From: CALIZF01 sp046292445 | GTDB taxonomy: Bacteria > Pseudomonadota > Alphaproteobacteria > Rhodobacterales > Rhodobacteraceae | Length of the DNA: 64,000 bases | NCBI GenBank assembly: GCA_046292445.1 | Contig: JBKBQT010000016.1 | Span: forward strand, 1 to 64,000 | Reading direction: 5' to 3' | Shown: piece after piece, positions 7,101 through 15,769 of the stretch | Numbering within the stretch: position 1 is the first letter of the stretch | Layout of the letters: the number at the start of each line of letters is the position of its first letter | The notes under the pieces: model-generated | Database searches by the model: none | The model's input: only the letters and a program-made list of their open reading frames with translations | What the model was told of the DNA's origin: nothing | Made by a program: the position numbers and the translations under genes

Positions 7101-9296
7101 ATGACCGATTTCACCTATAGCGTCGATCCCGACGGCGTGGCGACGATCACCTGGGACGTGCCGGGCAAGTCGATGAACGTCATGTCGCAGGCCGGCTTCG
7201 CCGAGCTTGACGGCCTCGTGGACCGGGCGCTGGCCGATGCCGCCGTCAAGGGCGTCATCATCACCAGCGGCAAGAAGGATTTCGCCGGCGGGATGGACCT
7301 CAACGTCATCGCGCGGATGAAGGAAGAGGGCGGAGCCGACCCGGCGCGGGCGGTGTTCGAGGGGGTGATGAGCATCCATCACATCCTGCGCAAGATCGAG
7401 CTGGCCGGGATGGACCGCAAGACGCAGAAGGGCGGCAAGCCCTTCGTCGCCGCCCTGCCCGGCACCGCGATGGGGATCGGCCTCGAACTCCCGCTCGCCT
7501 GCCACCGGATCATTGCGGCCGACAACCCCAAGGCGCGGATCGGCCTGCCCGAGATCATGGTCGGCATCTTTCCCGGCGCGGGCGGCACGACCCGGCTGGT
7601 CCGCAAGCTCGGCGCGATGGCGGCGGCGCCCTTCCTGCTCGAGGGCAAGACGAACGAGCCGAAGAAGGCCATGGCGGCGGGCATCATCGACGAGGTAGTG
7701 CCGGCCGATCAGCTTCTGGCACGCGCCAAGGAATGGGTGCTGGGCGCCAGCGATGCCGATCTGGTGAAGGTCTGGGATCGCAAGGATTACAAGATGCCGG
7801 GCGGGACGCCCTATCACCCGGCGGGGTTCATGACGTTCCTCGGCGCGAGCGTGATGGTGCATGCCAATACCTGGGGCGTCTATCCGGCGGCCAAGGCGCT
7901 CCTCTCGGCGGTCTATGAGGGCGCGATGGTGCCCTTCGACACTGCGCTGAAGATCGAGGCGCGCTGGTTCACCCATGTGCTGATGAACCCGTCGTCGGGG
8001 GCGATGATCCGCAGCCTGTTCCTGAACAAGGAGGCGCTGGAGAAGGGCGCGAACCGGCCGGCTGTCCCGGACGAGAAGGTGGCCAAGGTCGGCATCCTCG
8101 GTGCCGGGATGATGGGCGCGGGGATCGCCTATGTCAGCGCCAATGCCGGGATCGAGGTCGTGCTGATCGACGCCGCGCAGGACGCGGCCGACCGCGGCCG
8201 CGCGCATAGCGCCGACCTGCTGGACAAGGGGATGAAGCGCGGCGCGGTCACGGCCGAGAAAAAGGCCGAGGTGCTCGGGCGGATCCATGCCACGACCGAT
8301 TATGCCGCGCTCGCGGGCTGCGACCTGATCGTCGAGGCCGTGTTCGAGGATCCGGCCGTGAAGGCCGAGGTGACGGCGCGGGCCGAGGCGGTGATCCCGG
8401 AAACCGCGATCTTCGCCACCAACACCTCGACCCTGCCGATCACCGATCTGGCGCAGGCCAGCAAACGGCCCGCGCAGTTCATCGGCATCCACTTCTTCTC
8501 GCCCGTCGACCGGATGATGCTGGTCGAGATCATCAAGGGCCGCGAGACGGGGGACCGGGCGGTGGCCAAGGCGCTCGATTTCGTGCGGCAGATCCGCAAG
8601 ACGCCCATCGTGGTGAACGATGCCCGGTTCTTCTACGCCAACCGCTGCATCATTCCTTATATCAACGAAGGCATGCGGATGCTGGGCGAAGGCGTCGCGC
8701 CGGCGCTGATCGAGAATGCGGCGCGGCTAGTGGGCATGCCGCTCGGCCCGCTGCAACTGGTGGACGAAACGGCGCTCGACCTCGGCGCCAAGATCGCCAA
8801 GGCCACCAAGGCCGCGATGGGCGATGCCTATCCCGACGACGCGGTGGACAGCATCGTGTTCTGGATGGTCGATCAGGGGCGGATCGGGCGCAAGGCCAAG
8901 GCGGGGTTCTATGCCTATGACGAGGCCGGCAAGCGACTGGGCCTCTGGGACGGGCTGGGGCGGAAGTTCCCGCGGGCGCTCCACCAGCCGGATGTCGGCG
9001 AGGTGCAGCACCGGCTGCTGATGGCGCAGGTGCTCGAGGCCGTCCGGGCGCTCGAGGCCGGGGTGCTGACCGACATCCGCGAGGGGGATGTGGGCGCGAT
9101 CCTCGGCTGGGGCTTTGCGCCCTGGTCGGGCGGGCCTTTCTCCTGGCTCGACATCATCGGCGCGGCGCGCGCGGTCGAGATCTGCGATCGCTTGAGCGAG
9201 CGGTTCGGCAAGCGCTTCGAGGCGCCGGCGCTTCTGCGCGAGATGGCGGACAAGGGGCAGAGCTTCTACGGCCGCTTTGCCGCGAAGGCGGCCTGA
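7101..9296 (+). CDS. fadB: Enoyl-CoA hydratase / 3-hydroxyacyl-CoA dehydrogenase FadB-type (731 aa)
   Basis: This is the multifunctional beta-oxidation enzyme that hydrates enoyl-CoA and oxidises the 3-hydroxyacyl-CoA with NAD. The N-terminal crotonase domain shows the oxyanion stretch SGKKDFAGGMDL (about 56-67) and the IFPGAGGTTRLV motif near residue 160. The NAD-binding Rossmann segment VGILGAGMMGAGIAYVSANA follows near 330. The HIHFFSPV-type motif appears as GIHFFSPVDRM, and the C-terminal dehydrogenase domains complete the usual length. An ATG at 7059 is also in frame, but 7101 has the better ribosome site (GGGAGGGA) and matches the family N-terminus. Its end is 4 bases from a convergent gene. 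Confidence 0.95.
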   Translation: MTDFTYSVDPDGVATITWDVPGKSMNVMSQAGFAELDGLVDRALADAAVKGVIITSGKKDFAGGMDLNVIARMKEEGGADPARAVFEGVMSIHHILRKIELAGMDRKTQKGGKPFVAALPGTAMGIGLELPLACHRIIAADNPKARIGLPEIMVGIFPGAGGTTRLVRKLGAMAAAPFLLEGKTNEPKKAMAAGIIDEVVPADQLLARAKEWVLGASDADLVKVWDRKDYKMPGGTPYHPAGFMTFLGASVMVHANTWGVYPAAKALLSAVYEGAMVPFDTALKIEARWFTHVLMNPSSGAMIRSLFLNKEALEKGANRPAVPDEKVAKVGILGAGMMGAGIAYVSANAGIEVVLIDAAQDAADRGRAHSADLLDKGMKRGAVTAEKKAEVLGRIHATTDYAALAGCDLIVEAVFEDPAVKAEVTARAEAVIPETAIFATNTSTLPITDLAQASKRPAQFIGIHFFSPVDRMMLVEIIKGRETGDRAVAKALDFVRQIRKTPIVVNDARFFYANRCIIPYINEGMRMLGEGVAPALIENAARLVGMPLGPLQLVDETALDLGAKIAKATKAAMGDAYPDDAVDSIVFWMVDQGRIGRKAKAGFYAYDEAGKRLGLWDGLGRKFPRALHQPDVGEVQHRLLMAQVLEAVRALEAGVLTDIREGDVGAILGWGFAPWSGGPFSWLDIIGAARAVEICDRLSERFGKRFEAPALLREMADKGQSFYGRFAAKAA

Positions 9297-9300
9297 GGCG

Positions 9301-10089
9301 TCAGGGCAAGGCCGGGGCGGCTGCGAGGGCGGCCCCGGCATCCTCGGCAATCATGCACGATGCCAGGACCCGCGCGGCACCCAGCGGCAACGGGACATAG
9401 CGCGGCGGATCCTCCGGCAGCAACGGCGGCGGCGACCCGGCGCCCGCACAGTGGAGCAGCAGTGCCGATCCGGCGTAGATCACCTGCGCCGCGTCGAACG
9501 CAAGCGCGATCGGCCGCAGGCCGCGCGAAGGCGGCACCGGCGCGATCCGCCGCCAGCCGACCAGGGCGCGCGCCGGGACCAGCGCAAAGGGATCGTCGAA
9601 CAGGGCGTCGGCGGCCTCGGCCTCGACCAGCACGGGCTGATCGGGGAGCAGCGTGACCGGCCATCGATTGCCGAGCGCCCCGGCCGGCACCGCCAGCGGC
9701 CAGTGCGCGCGGGGCCAATGCGCGCTGGGCCAATGCGCGATGGGCCAATGCGCGCGGGGCCAATGCGCGCGGGGCCAGCCGGCGGGATCGCCCCCCTCCC
9801 CCGAAGGCTGGATCGCGCGGATCGGCACCGGCCCGTCGTCGACGGTCAGCACCCGATCGCCGGGCCGCAGCGCCTCGACGCTTTTCCAGCCGCCCGGCGT
9901 TGCGATCGGTGTGCCCGGTGCAAGGCCGCTTGACGCATAGCCGGCCTCGCCGCTTTCAAGCCCTGACCACGTTGCCCCGGTCACTGCACCTGCCCTGTCT
10001 GCATCACAGCCCGACCAACCCTGCCCCGTGCGGCACGGGCACGGCGCGATTGCGGCGCGGCGGCGGCGGCGTTGCGCAGGCGCGGACAA
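9301..10089 (-). CDS. Hint (hedgehog/intein) domain protein with WPRAH repeat (about 262 aa)
   Basis: The middle of the protein matches a Hint-type fold: GLAPGTPIATPGGWKSVEAL then RPGDRVLTVDDG, and later NRWPVTLLPDQPVLVEA. A glycine sits where self-processing Hint domains have their first cysteine, so autocatalytic splicing or cleavage is unlikely. Between the first strands and the rest lies a run of five-residue repeats (WPRAH and variants, about residues 106-131) encoded by a 15-bp tandem repeat. Related rhodobacterial proteins are uncharacterised. The start is uncertain: the first ATG is used, but GTG at 9984 would give a shorter, more family-like protein. It follows the sulfotransferase gene on the same strand by 37 bases. 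Confidence 0.6.
   Translation of the reverse strand: MSAPAQRRRRRAAIAPCPCRTGQGWSGCDADRAGAVTGATWSGLESGEAGYASSGLAPGTPIATPGGWKSVEALRPGDRVLTVDDGPVPIRAIQPSGEGGDPAGWPRAHWPRAHWPIAHWPSAHWPRAHWPLAVPAGALGNRWPVTLLPDQPVLVEAEAADALFDDPFALVPARALVGWRRIAPVPPSRGLRPIALAFDAAQVIYAGSALLLHCAGAGSPPPLLPEDPPRYVPLPLGAARVLASCMIAEDAGAALAAAPALP
9697..9771. repeat. 15-bp tandem repeat, five copies, inside the Hint gene
   Basis: Five near-identical 15-base units (GGGCCAATGCGCGCG and variants) stay in frame and encode Trp-Pro-x-Ala-His on the minus strand. Differences between units are one or two bases, which points to recent expansion. Copy number may vary between strains. Confidence 0.9.
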
Positions 10090-10126
10090 TGCCGCAATGG
10101 CCGGCCCCGCGGCGCCGGGCCGTGCA

Positions 10127-10792
10127 TCAATCGGCCGAGAGGCCGTCGAAGCTGTAGCCGAACCGGGCGATGTCCTCGGCGCAGAGATCGGCGATCAAGG
10201 CTGCATCGGCATCGCGGAAATAGGGCCGCCAGTCCCGGCCGCGCGCCGATTCGTTGATCCGCGCCAGTGGCGTGACGCGAAACCCCAGATGCGCCTCGAA
10301 GGGTGCAAGGTCGCGCTCGAGCCGCTCGAGCCGGGCGAAAAGGCGGCACCGCTCGACCCCGCCCGCGTCGCGCATATAGGCGCCGTAGGGCCAGGCCGCG
10401 AGGCTCGCCCGCGTCTGCGGATGGTGCAGGAAGCCGCCGAAATCATGCGTCCGCGCCAGCCCGACGGCAGGATGGGCAAAGGTCTGCGCGCGAAGCCAGT
10501 GGTAATAGCTCACCGCCCGGTCCCAGGGATTGCGCACGATGGTCAGGGTGAAGAGCGTCGCAAGCTCCTCCGCCGTCACCACCCCGTCGATATCGGCCAG
10601 CGTTGCATGTTTCCACAGCCGCCCCGCAGCCTTGAGCGCCCTGACCCGGCCGCGCCGCGCACGCGCCTTGGGCGTGTCGCCGATCAGGATGTCGTCGGCC
10701 TTGGCCCGCGCCTCGAGCGCATGGGCCAGCGCCGTGCCCCCGGTCTTGGGGATATGGACGAACACATAGCCCCGCCCGCGCGAGATAATCAT
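10127..10792 (-). CDS. Sulfotransferase family 2 protein (221 aa)
   Basis: This is a PAPS-dependent sulfotransferase-like protein. The 5'-phosphosulfate loop FVHIPKTGGTALAHAL lies at residues 11-26. The 3'-phosphate-binding motif TIVRNPWDRAVSYYHW lies at about 84-99. These motifs are typical of bacterial proteins related to carbohydrate and glycan sulfotransferases. No signal peptide or membrane anchor is present. The ATG overlaps the TGA of the upstream EamA gene (ATGA), so translation is probably coupled. The acceptor is unknown; a cell-surface polysaccharide is a reasonable guess from the family. Confidence 0.85.
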   Translation of the reverse strand: MIISRGRGYVFVHIPKTGGTALAHALEARAKADDILIGDTPKARARRGRVRALKAAGRLWKHATLADIDGVVTAEELATLFTLTIVRNPWDRAVSYYHWLRAQTFAHPAVGLARTHDFGGFLHHPQTRASLAAWPYGAYMRDAGGVERCRLFARLERLERDLAPFEAHLGFRVTPLARINESARGRDWRPYFRDADAALIADLCAEDIARFGYSFDGLSAD

Positions 10793-11727
10793 GGCGCCGG
10801 CTCCGCCCGCGCCCGCGCCGCGATCATCGCACCCGCCGCCGCGATCAGCGCCATGCCCGCGAGGCCCGCGGGGCCGACCGCCTCGCCCCAGAGCATCCAG
10901 GCCCAGAACGCCGAAAACGGCAGCAGCGCATATTCGAACACCGATACCCGCCCGGTATCGGCGATCTGATAAGCGACGACGCCCATGCCCACGCCGACGG
11001 CCGCGCCCGCCGCCATCAGGCAGACCCACATCAGGAACGCCCCGTCCGGCGCCACCCAGCCGCGCGCGATGAACCCCTCCGACCCCGGCGGCACCGGCAC
11101 CGGGAAGGCCGCCAGCGCCGCGATCCCGCCGAGGCCGAGCAGCATCAGCGCCCCGAAGAACCCGAGCGTCAGCGCCGCCGGCGGCTCGCCCGCACACCAT
11201 TCGCGCGTGACGATGTTGCCAAGGGCATAAAGCGCCCCCGCCCCGAGCGGCAGGAGGCTCGCCACCCGCAGCCCGTCCAGCCCCTGCGGCGCCACCACCA
11301 GCACCACACCGGCAAACCCCGTCGCCACGGCCAGCACGCGCCAAAACCCCAGCGTCTGCCCGAAGAAGAGCCGGCCGAAGATCAGCACGAACACCGGCGC
11401 GGTAAACATGCCGGCAACCGCCTGCGCAACCGGAATGACGGCGAGGCACCCGAAATAGATCAGCAGGGCGAGGCCGTGCAGCGCGCTGCGCACCGCCACG
11501 GCGCGCCAGTTGTGCGGCCGCACCCGCCAGCCAAGCGCCCGCCCAAGGGCGAGGATCAGCGCGGCCACGATCACACTGCGCGTTGCGTGGAACTGCCACA
11601 GGCCATAGTCGGGCGCCACGATGCGCACGAGGTTGTCGGACAGACCGACGACCGCGGTATAGGCGAGGACGAGCGCGCCCGCGGCGAGCGTCCGGTTCGG
11701 CGCGGCGGTGATCGCGGATGCTGACAT
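10789..11727 (-). CDS. EamA/DMT-family membrane transporter (312 aa)
   Basis: The protein is almost entirely hydrophobic, with about ten predicted membrane helices in two homologous halves, typical of drug/metabolite transporters. The start at 11727 is preceded by GGGAAGGG and gives MSASAITAAPNRT before the first helix; an ATG 21 bases upstream is also in frame. It overlaps the downstream sulfotransferase by the ATGA junction. The gene is divergent from the acyl-CoA synthetase at 11814, with 86 bp between them for both promoters. The family exports or imports small metabolites, and the substrate cannot be predicted here. Confidence 0.88.
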   Translation of the reverse strand: MSASAITAAPNRTLAAGALVLAYTAVVGLSDNLVRIVAPDYGLWQFHATRSVIVAALILALGRALGWRVRPHNWRAVAVRSALHGLALLIYFGCLAVIPVAQAVAGMFTAPVFVLIFGRLFFGQTLGFWRVLAVATGFAGVVLVVAPQGLDGLRVASLLPLGAGALYALGNIVTREWCAGEPPAALTLGFFGALMLLGLGGIAALAAFPVPVPPGSEGFIARGWVAPDGAFLMWVCLMAAGAAVGVGMGVVAYQIADTGRVSVFEYALLPFSAFWAWMLWGEAVGPAGLAGMALIAAAGAMIAARARAEPAP

Positions 11728-11800
11728 GGCCCTTCCCTGCCCTCGCATATCCCGTCAGGATGGGATGCCACAAGCGGCGCGATGACCGCGGGCAAGAGAC

Positions 11801-11811
11801 GGGGGGGGGGG
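11801..11811 (+). repeat. Run of 11 G in the ribosome-binding region
   Basis: Eleven consecutive G lie two bases before the ATG at 11814 of the acyl-CoA synthetase gene. The tract overlaps the likely Shine-Dalgarno site. It could be length-unstable, or a consensus error. Confidence 0.85.
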
Positions 11812-11813
11812 CG

Positions 11814-13439
11814 ATGGGCTGGCTTGCCGACGAAACCGGGCTGGACCGGTGCGATGCGAATTTCGTGCCGCTCACGCCGCTGTCGCACCTGAACCGCGCC
11901 GCGGCGATCTGGCCGGAACGCGAGGCGCTGGTCTACCGCGCCCGCCGCTGGACCTATGCCGCATACCACGCGCGCGTCAGCCGCCTTGCCTCTGCGCTGG
12001 CCCGCATGGGCGTGCGGCCCGGCGACGTGGTCGCGACGATCCTGCCCAACCTGCCCGCGCAGGTCGAGGCGCATTTCGGCGTCCCCGCCTGCGGCGCGGT
12101 GCTCAACGCGATCAACACGCGGCTCGATGTCGATACGGTCGCCTATATCCTCGGGCACGGCGGGGCGCGGGTGCTGCTGTGCGATACCGCCTTCCTCGGG
12201 CTGGCCGAGGCGGCGATAGCGGCGATGGAGGGGCCGGCGCCGATCCTGATCGAGGTCGCCGACGATCAGGCCGGCCATGGCGCGACGGGCCGCCACCCCG
12301 AATACGAGGCCCTGCTGGAGGGCGGCGATCCGGCGTTCGCCTGGATCATGCCGCAGGACGAATGGGAAAGCCTCGCGCTCAACTACACATCGGGCACCAC
12401 CGGGCGGCCCAAGGGCGTCGTCTACCACCACCGCGGCGCCTATCTGAGCACCATGGGGCAGGTCGTCAGCTGGCGCATGGTCCTTTATCCGCGCTACCTG
12501 ACCATCGTGCCGCTGTTCCATTGCAACGGCTGGTGCCATGCCTGGATGATCCCGCTGCTCGGCGGCACGGTGATCTGCTGCCGCGACATCACCGCCGCGG
12601 CAATCTACGAGGCCATTGCGGTCGAGGGGGCGACGCATTTCGGCGGCGCGCCCATCGTGCTCAACACCATCATCAACGCGCGGGACGCCGACCGCCGCCC
12701 GTTTTCCTACAGGGTCGAGGTCTTTACCGCCGGCGCCCCGCCCCCCGCGGCGACCCTCGCCGCGATCGAGCCGCTCGGCTTCAACGTCACGCAGGTATAT
12801 GGGCTGACCGAAACCTACGGTCCGGCAACCGAATGCACCTGGAAGGGCGAATGGGACGCCCTGCCGCAGGCAGACCGCGCCGCGATCAAGGCGCGCACAG
12901 GCGTTGCGATGCCGTTCATGGAGGCGGTCGCCGTGCTCGACGGCGATCTGCTGCCCGCCCCCCGCGACGGCGCAAGCCTCGGGCAGATCATGCATCGCGG
13001 CAACGGCGTGATGAAGGGCTATTACCGCAACCCCGAGGCGACGGCCGAGGCGTTCCGCGGCGGCTGGTTCCATTCGGGCGACATCGCCAATGTCACGCCC
13101 GACGGCTATATCCGCATCGCCGACCGCGCCAAGGACATCATCATCTCGGGCGGCGAGAACGTGAGCTCGGTCGAGGTCGAGAACGCGCTTGCCCATCACC
13201 CGGCCGTCGCCCTGGTGGCGGTGGTCGCCAAGCCGGACGATCACTGGGGCGAGGTGCCCTGTGCCTTCGTCGAGCTCAAGGAAGGCGCGGCGGCGAGCGA
13301 GGCGGAATTGATCGCCTTCGCCCGTGCGCGCCTCGCCGGGTTCAAGACGCCCAAGCGCGTGATCTTTGCCGAACTGCCCAAGACCTCGACCGGCAAGGTG
13401 CAGAAGTTCGAACTGCGCGCCCGGGCCCGCACGCTCTGA
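11814..13439 (+). CDS. Acyl-CoA synthetase, AMP-forming, DmdB/FadD-like (541 aa)
   Basis: This is an adenylate-forming ligase that activates a carboxylic acid to its CoA thioester. Motif A3, YTSGTTGRPKGV, is at 191-202. VYGLTETYGP forms A5, WFHSGDIA A7, and PKTSTGKVQK the A10 lysine. The length and the segment CTWKGEWDALPQADRAA resemble the DmdB (methylmercaptopropionate-CoA ligase) and medium-chain ligase group. A DmdC-like dehydrogenase is present 8 kb away, but neither assignment is secure. The ATG follows a poly-G tract. It is transcribed divergently from the EamA transporter. Confidence 0.88.
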   Translation: MGWLADETGLDRCDANFVPLTPLSHLNRAAAIWPEREALVYRARRWTYAAYHARVSRLASALARMGVRPGDVVATILPNLPAQVEAHFGVPACGAVLNAINTRLDVDTVAYILGHGGARVLLCDTAFLGLAEAAIAAMEGPAPILIEVADDQAGHGATGRHPEYEALLEGGDPAFAWIMPQDEWESLALNYTSGTTGRPKGVVYHHRGAYLSTMGQVVSWRMVLYPRYLTIVPLFHCNGWCHAWMIPLLGGTVICCRDITAAAIYEAIAVEGATHFGGAPIVLNTIINARDADRRPFSYRVEVFTAGAPPPAATLAAIEPLGFNVTQVYGLTETYGPATECTWKGEWDALPQADRAAIKARTGVAMPFMEAVAVLDGDLLPAPRDGASLGQIMHRGNGVMKGYYRNPEATAEAFRGGWFHSGDIANVTPDGYIRIADRAKDIIISGGENVSSVEVENALAHHPAVALVAVVAKPDDHWGEVPCAFVELKEGAAASEAELIAFARARLAGFKTPKRVIFAELPKTSTGKVQKFELRARARTL

Positions 13440-13440
13440 C

Positions 13441-13470
13441 CGTTGTCGTTGTGACCGTCGTCGTTGTGAC
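13441..13470. repeat. Two-copy 15-bp tandem repeat
   Basis: CGTTGTCGTTGTGAC and CGTCGTCGTTGTGAC lie end to end directly after the acyl-CoA synthetase stop codon. They differ at one base. No function is evident. Confidence 0.75.
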
Positions 13471-13545
13471 CGGGGCCCGGGCGCGCTATGCTCTGCCCGG
13501 CACAGAAAAAAGAGCAGGCCCGGCCGCAATGACGGCGCGCAATCC

Positions 13546-14556
13546 ATGACCGTGCTTCGACGGTATGTCCGGCTCGAATCCTCCGGCCTCTGGCGCGATG
13601 GGCCCAATGCCCAGCGGCGCGATGTGGTGGTGCAGCTTGGCGATGCCTCGCTGACGTTCCTCGATGTGCGCTCGGGCGTGGCGCTCAGCCACTGGTCGCT
13701 GCCAGCGCTGGCCCGGCTCAACCCCGGGAGCCTGCCTGCGCTCTACGCCCCCGGCGGGGACGACAGCGGCGAGACGCTCGAACTGGCCGAAGCCGAGATG
13801 ATCGACGCGATCGAAACGGTGCGCGGCGCCATCGGTGCGGCGCGGCCGCGGCCCTGGCGCCTGCGGCTGGCGATCCTGACGGGATCGGTCGCGCTGCTGC
13901 TGGCGCTGGGCGTGTTCTGGCTGCCGCGGGCGCTGGCCACCCATGCCGCCGCAGTCGCCCCGGCCGCTGCACGGGCCGAGATCGGGCGGCTGGTGCTGGC
14001 CGATCTGTCGCGCTTCACCGATCGCCCCTGCATCGCGCCGGCGGGCCAGCGGGCGGCGCGGGCGCTGGCCGAGCGGCTGTTCGGACCGGGGGGCGCGGAT
14101 ATCGTGGTTGTCCGCGACGGCATCCGCGGGGCGGTGCAATTGCCGGGACGCATCGTGGTTCTGGACGCCCGCACCCTCGGCGCGGTCGATGCGCCCGAAC
14201 TCGTTGCGGGCCATCTGCTCGCGGCGCGGCTGCAGGCCGAGGCGGTCGATCCGCTGATCCCCGTGCTGCGTTATGCCGGGGTCGCGGCGACGCTGCGCCT
14301 GCTTACGTCGGGCAAGCTGCCGCGCGACTCGGTGGCGGGCTATTCGAAGGGGCATATCGCCCTGCCGCCGCATCCGGTCGGCGATGCCGCATTGGCCGAG
14401 CGGGCCGCAGCCGCGCAGGTCGATCTCGGCCCCTATGCCGCGGCCATGGGCGGGCGGGCGGCGCTGCTCGACGCGATGGAAAAGGCTCGGGTCACCGCCC
14501 CGCGCGTCGTGCTGTCCGATGCCGACTGGATCAGCCTGCGCGCCATCTGCGACTGA
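13546..14556 (+). CDS. Membrane-anchored protein of unknown function (336 aa)
   Basis: I do not recognise a named family with certainty. The N-terminal roughly 105 residues are cytoplasmic-looking. One clear membrane helix (LRLAILTGSVALLLALGVFW, about 107-126) follows, and the rest is probably periplasmic. The C-terminal part resembles a degenerate M48-type peptidase: a segment APELVAGHLLAARLQAE sits where an HExxH helix would be, but the second histidine is absent, so proteolysis is unlikely. The start at 13546 gives MTVLRRYVRLE. It is 106 bases after the acyl-CoA synthetase and faces the SPOR gene convergently. Confidence 0.65.
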   Translation: MTVLRRYVRLESSGLWRDGPNAQRRDVVVQLGDASLTFLDVRSGVALSHWSLPALARLNPGSLPALYAPGGDDSGETLELAEAEMIDAIETVRGAIGAARPRPWRLRLAILTGSVALLLALGVFWLPRALATHAAAVAPAAARAEIGRLVLADLSRFTDRPCIAPAGQRAARALAERLFGPGGADIVVVRDGIRGAVQLPGRIVVLDARTLGAVDAPELVAGHLLAARLQAEAVDPLIPVLRYAGVAATLRLLTSGKLPRDSVAGYSKGHIALPPHPVGDAALAERAAAAQVDLGPYAAAMGGRAALLDAMEKARVTAPRVVLSDADWISLRAICD

Positions 14557-14564
14557 ACGCATAA

Positions 14565-14592
14565 GGCGCCCCGGCCTTGCGGCCGAAGCGCC
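14565..14592. terminator. Possible hairpin terminator between convergent genes
   Basis: GGCGC and GGCC pair with GGCC and GCGCC around a TTGC loop, interrupted by small internal loops. It lies 8 bases after the stop at 14556 and before the convergent gene ending at 14647. No T-run follows. Confidence 0.3.
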
Positions 14593-14646
14593 CCCCTGCA
14601 CTGCTCCGGGTTTCTGCCGCCCCGCTGCCTGACCCTGCCTGCGCCG

Positions 14647-15705
14647 TCAGCGGCGCAGGATCGCATCCCCGAAGCCGGCCCGCCGCGCCGCGGCAAGCGC
14701 GCCCTGCGCCTCTGCCTCGCTGGCGAAGGGACCGGCGCGCACGACCTCGACCGGCTTGCCGCGCAGCATTGCCCGGTCGGTCTGCACCGGCAGGCCGAGC
14801 GCGGCCAGCCGCGCCTCGGCACCCCGCGCATTGGCCGGAACGGCAAAGCTGCCGACCTGCACGAACCGCGCGCCGCCCGGCGCGGGGGGCGCCGCAGCGA
14901 TCGGCGCCTTGGACGAGATGCGCGCCGTGGCGCCGGCCGGCGCTGGCGCCACAGCGGCGCGGCGCGGCTGGTCGACCAGCAGGCCCTGCGGCACATCCAT
15001 GGTCCAGACCGCCGCCATCTGGCGATCCCCCGCAGCCGAGCCCTGCCCGCGATGCGGGTTCAGCCGGTCGTCGCGCCACGCGAGGCGGTAACCGGGCGGC
15101 ACCACCACATCGGGCAGGCGCGGATCGGGCTGCGCCGCCACCGCACCGCCCTGTGGCAAGGCCCGCGCGGCCCCGCGCGGCGGATCGCCGGGCCGCGCAC
15201 CGGTGATGACAACGCCGGGTTCGAGGCAGAGCACGACCGTCCCGCCGCCGACCAGCTCGAAGCGTTGTGCAACCGGCGCCCGCGCCGGGCAGCCCTGCGA
15301 CACGACCACCGGCGCGGCTGCCCGCGGCTGCGCCGGCGCCTGCGCCGCTGCCACAGGGCGGACGGGCGCTGGTGCGACGGCCGGTGCCGCCACGCGCGGC
15401 ACATCGGCTGCCGTTGTAGGCGCTGCTGCATCGGCCGCCAGCTGCGCCTGCGCCCGCGCCATGCCCACGCGCGTGGGTTGCAGGCCGCACATCGGCCGCC
15501 GGTCGCCGCTCACCCGCCGAACCCAGGTCACCTGCCCGCCATGGCCGGCCCGGACGAAGGCGCAGCCGCGGCTGTCCACGTATTGCACCCCGGTGAACCC
15601 GGCCGGCGGCAGCTCGGCCGGCCCGTTCGACCGGCCCTGCGCCGCCGCGGGCAGGGCGATCGCGTTGGCCGCGACGAAAGCAACGATGACGGCCTTCCAA
15701 TGCAT
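14647..15705 (-). CDS. Secreted SPOR-domain protein (352 aa)
   Basis: A signal peptide, MHWKAVIVAFVAANAIALPA with an AAAQG cleavage region, is followed by a cysteine-containing N-terminal domain. A long Ala/Pro-rich linker comes next. The C-terminal SPOR-like domain of about 70 residues begins at ARFVQVGSFAVPANARGA and ends with ARRAGFGDAILRR. SPOR domains bind denuded peptidoglycan, often at the division site. The start at 15705 has a GGGGG site upstream; in-frame ATGs further upstream (15717 and beyond) are less likely. The gene is monocistronic and lies downstream of upp on the same strand. Confidence 0.8.
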   Translation of the reverse strand: MHWKAVIVAFVAANAIALPAAAQGRSNGPAELPPAGFTGVQYVDSRGCAFVRAGHGGQVTWVRRVSGDRRPMCGLQPTRVGMARAQAQLAADAAAPTTAADVPRVAAPAVAPAPVRPVAAAQAPAQPRAAAPVVVSQGCPARAPVAQRFELVGGGTVVLCLEPGVVITGARPGDPPRGAARALPQGGAVAAQPDPRLPDVVVPPGYRLAWRDDRLNPHRGQGSAAGDRQMAAVWTMDVPQGLLVDQPRRAAVAPAPAGATARISSKAPIAAAPPAPGGARFVQVGSFAVPANARGAEARLAALGLPVQTDRAMLRGKPVEVVRAGPFASEAEAQGALAAARRAGFGDAILRR

Positions 15706-15769
15706 GACTACCCCCATGTGGCTTGAGGTCATCATGCAACAGGATGTGGTATGCGTAAAGGGGCGCCCC

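Noticed and set aside
9697..9771. A CRISPR-like array inside the Hint gene
   Set aside because: The repeats are 15 bp, contiguous without spacers, and coding in frame.
11571..13721. A 716-codon minus-strand frame opposite the acyl-CoA synthetase
   Set aside because: It overlaps clear genes on both strands (EamA transporter and synthetase). The composition is typical of a shadow frame.
13546..14556. An active M48-type metalloprotease
   Set aside because: The candidate helix lacks the HExxH histidine/glutamate set, so only a degenerate relationship is proposed.
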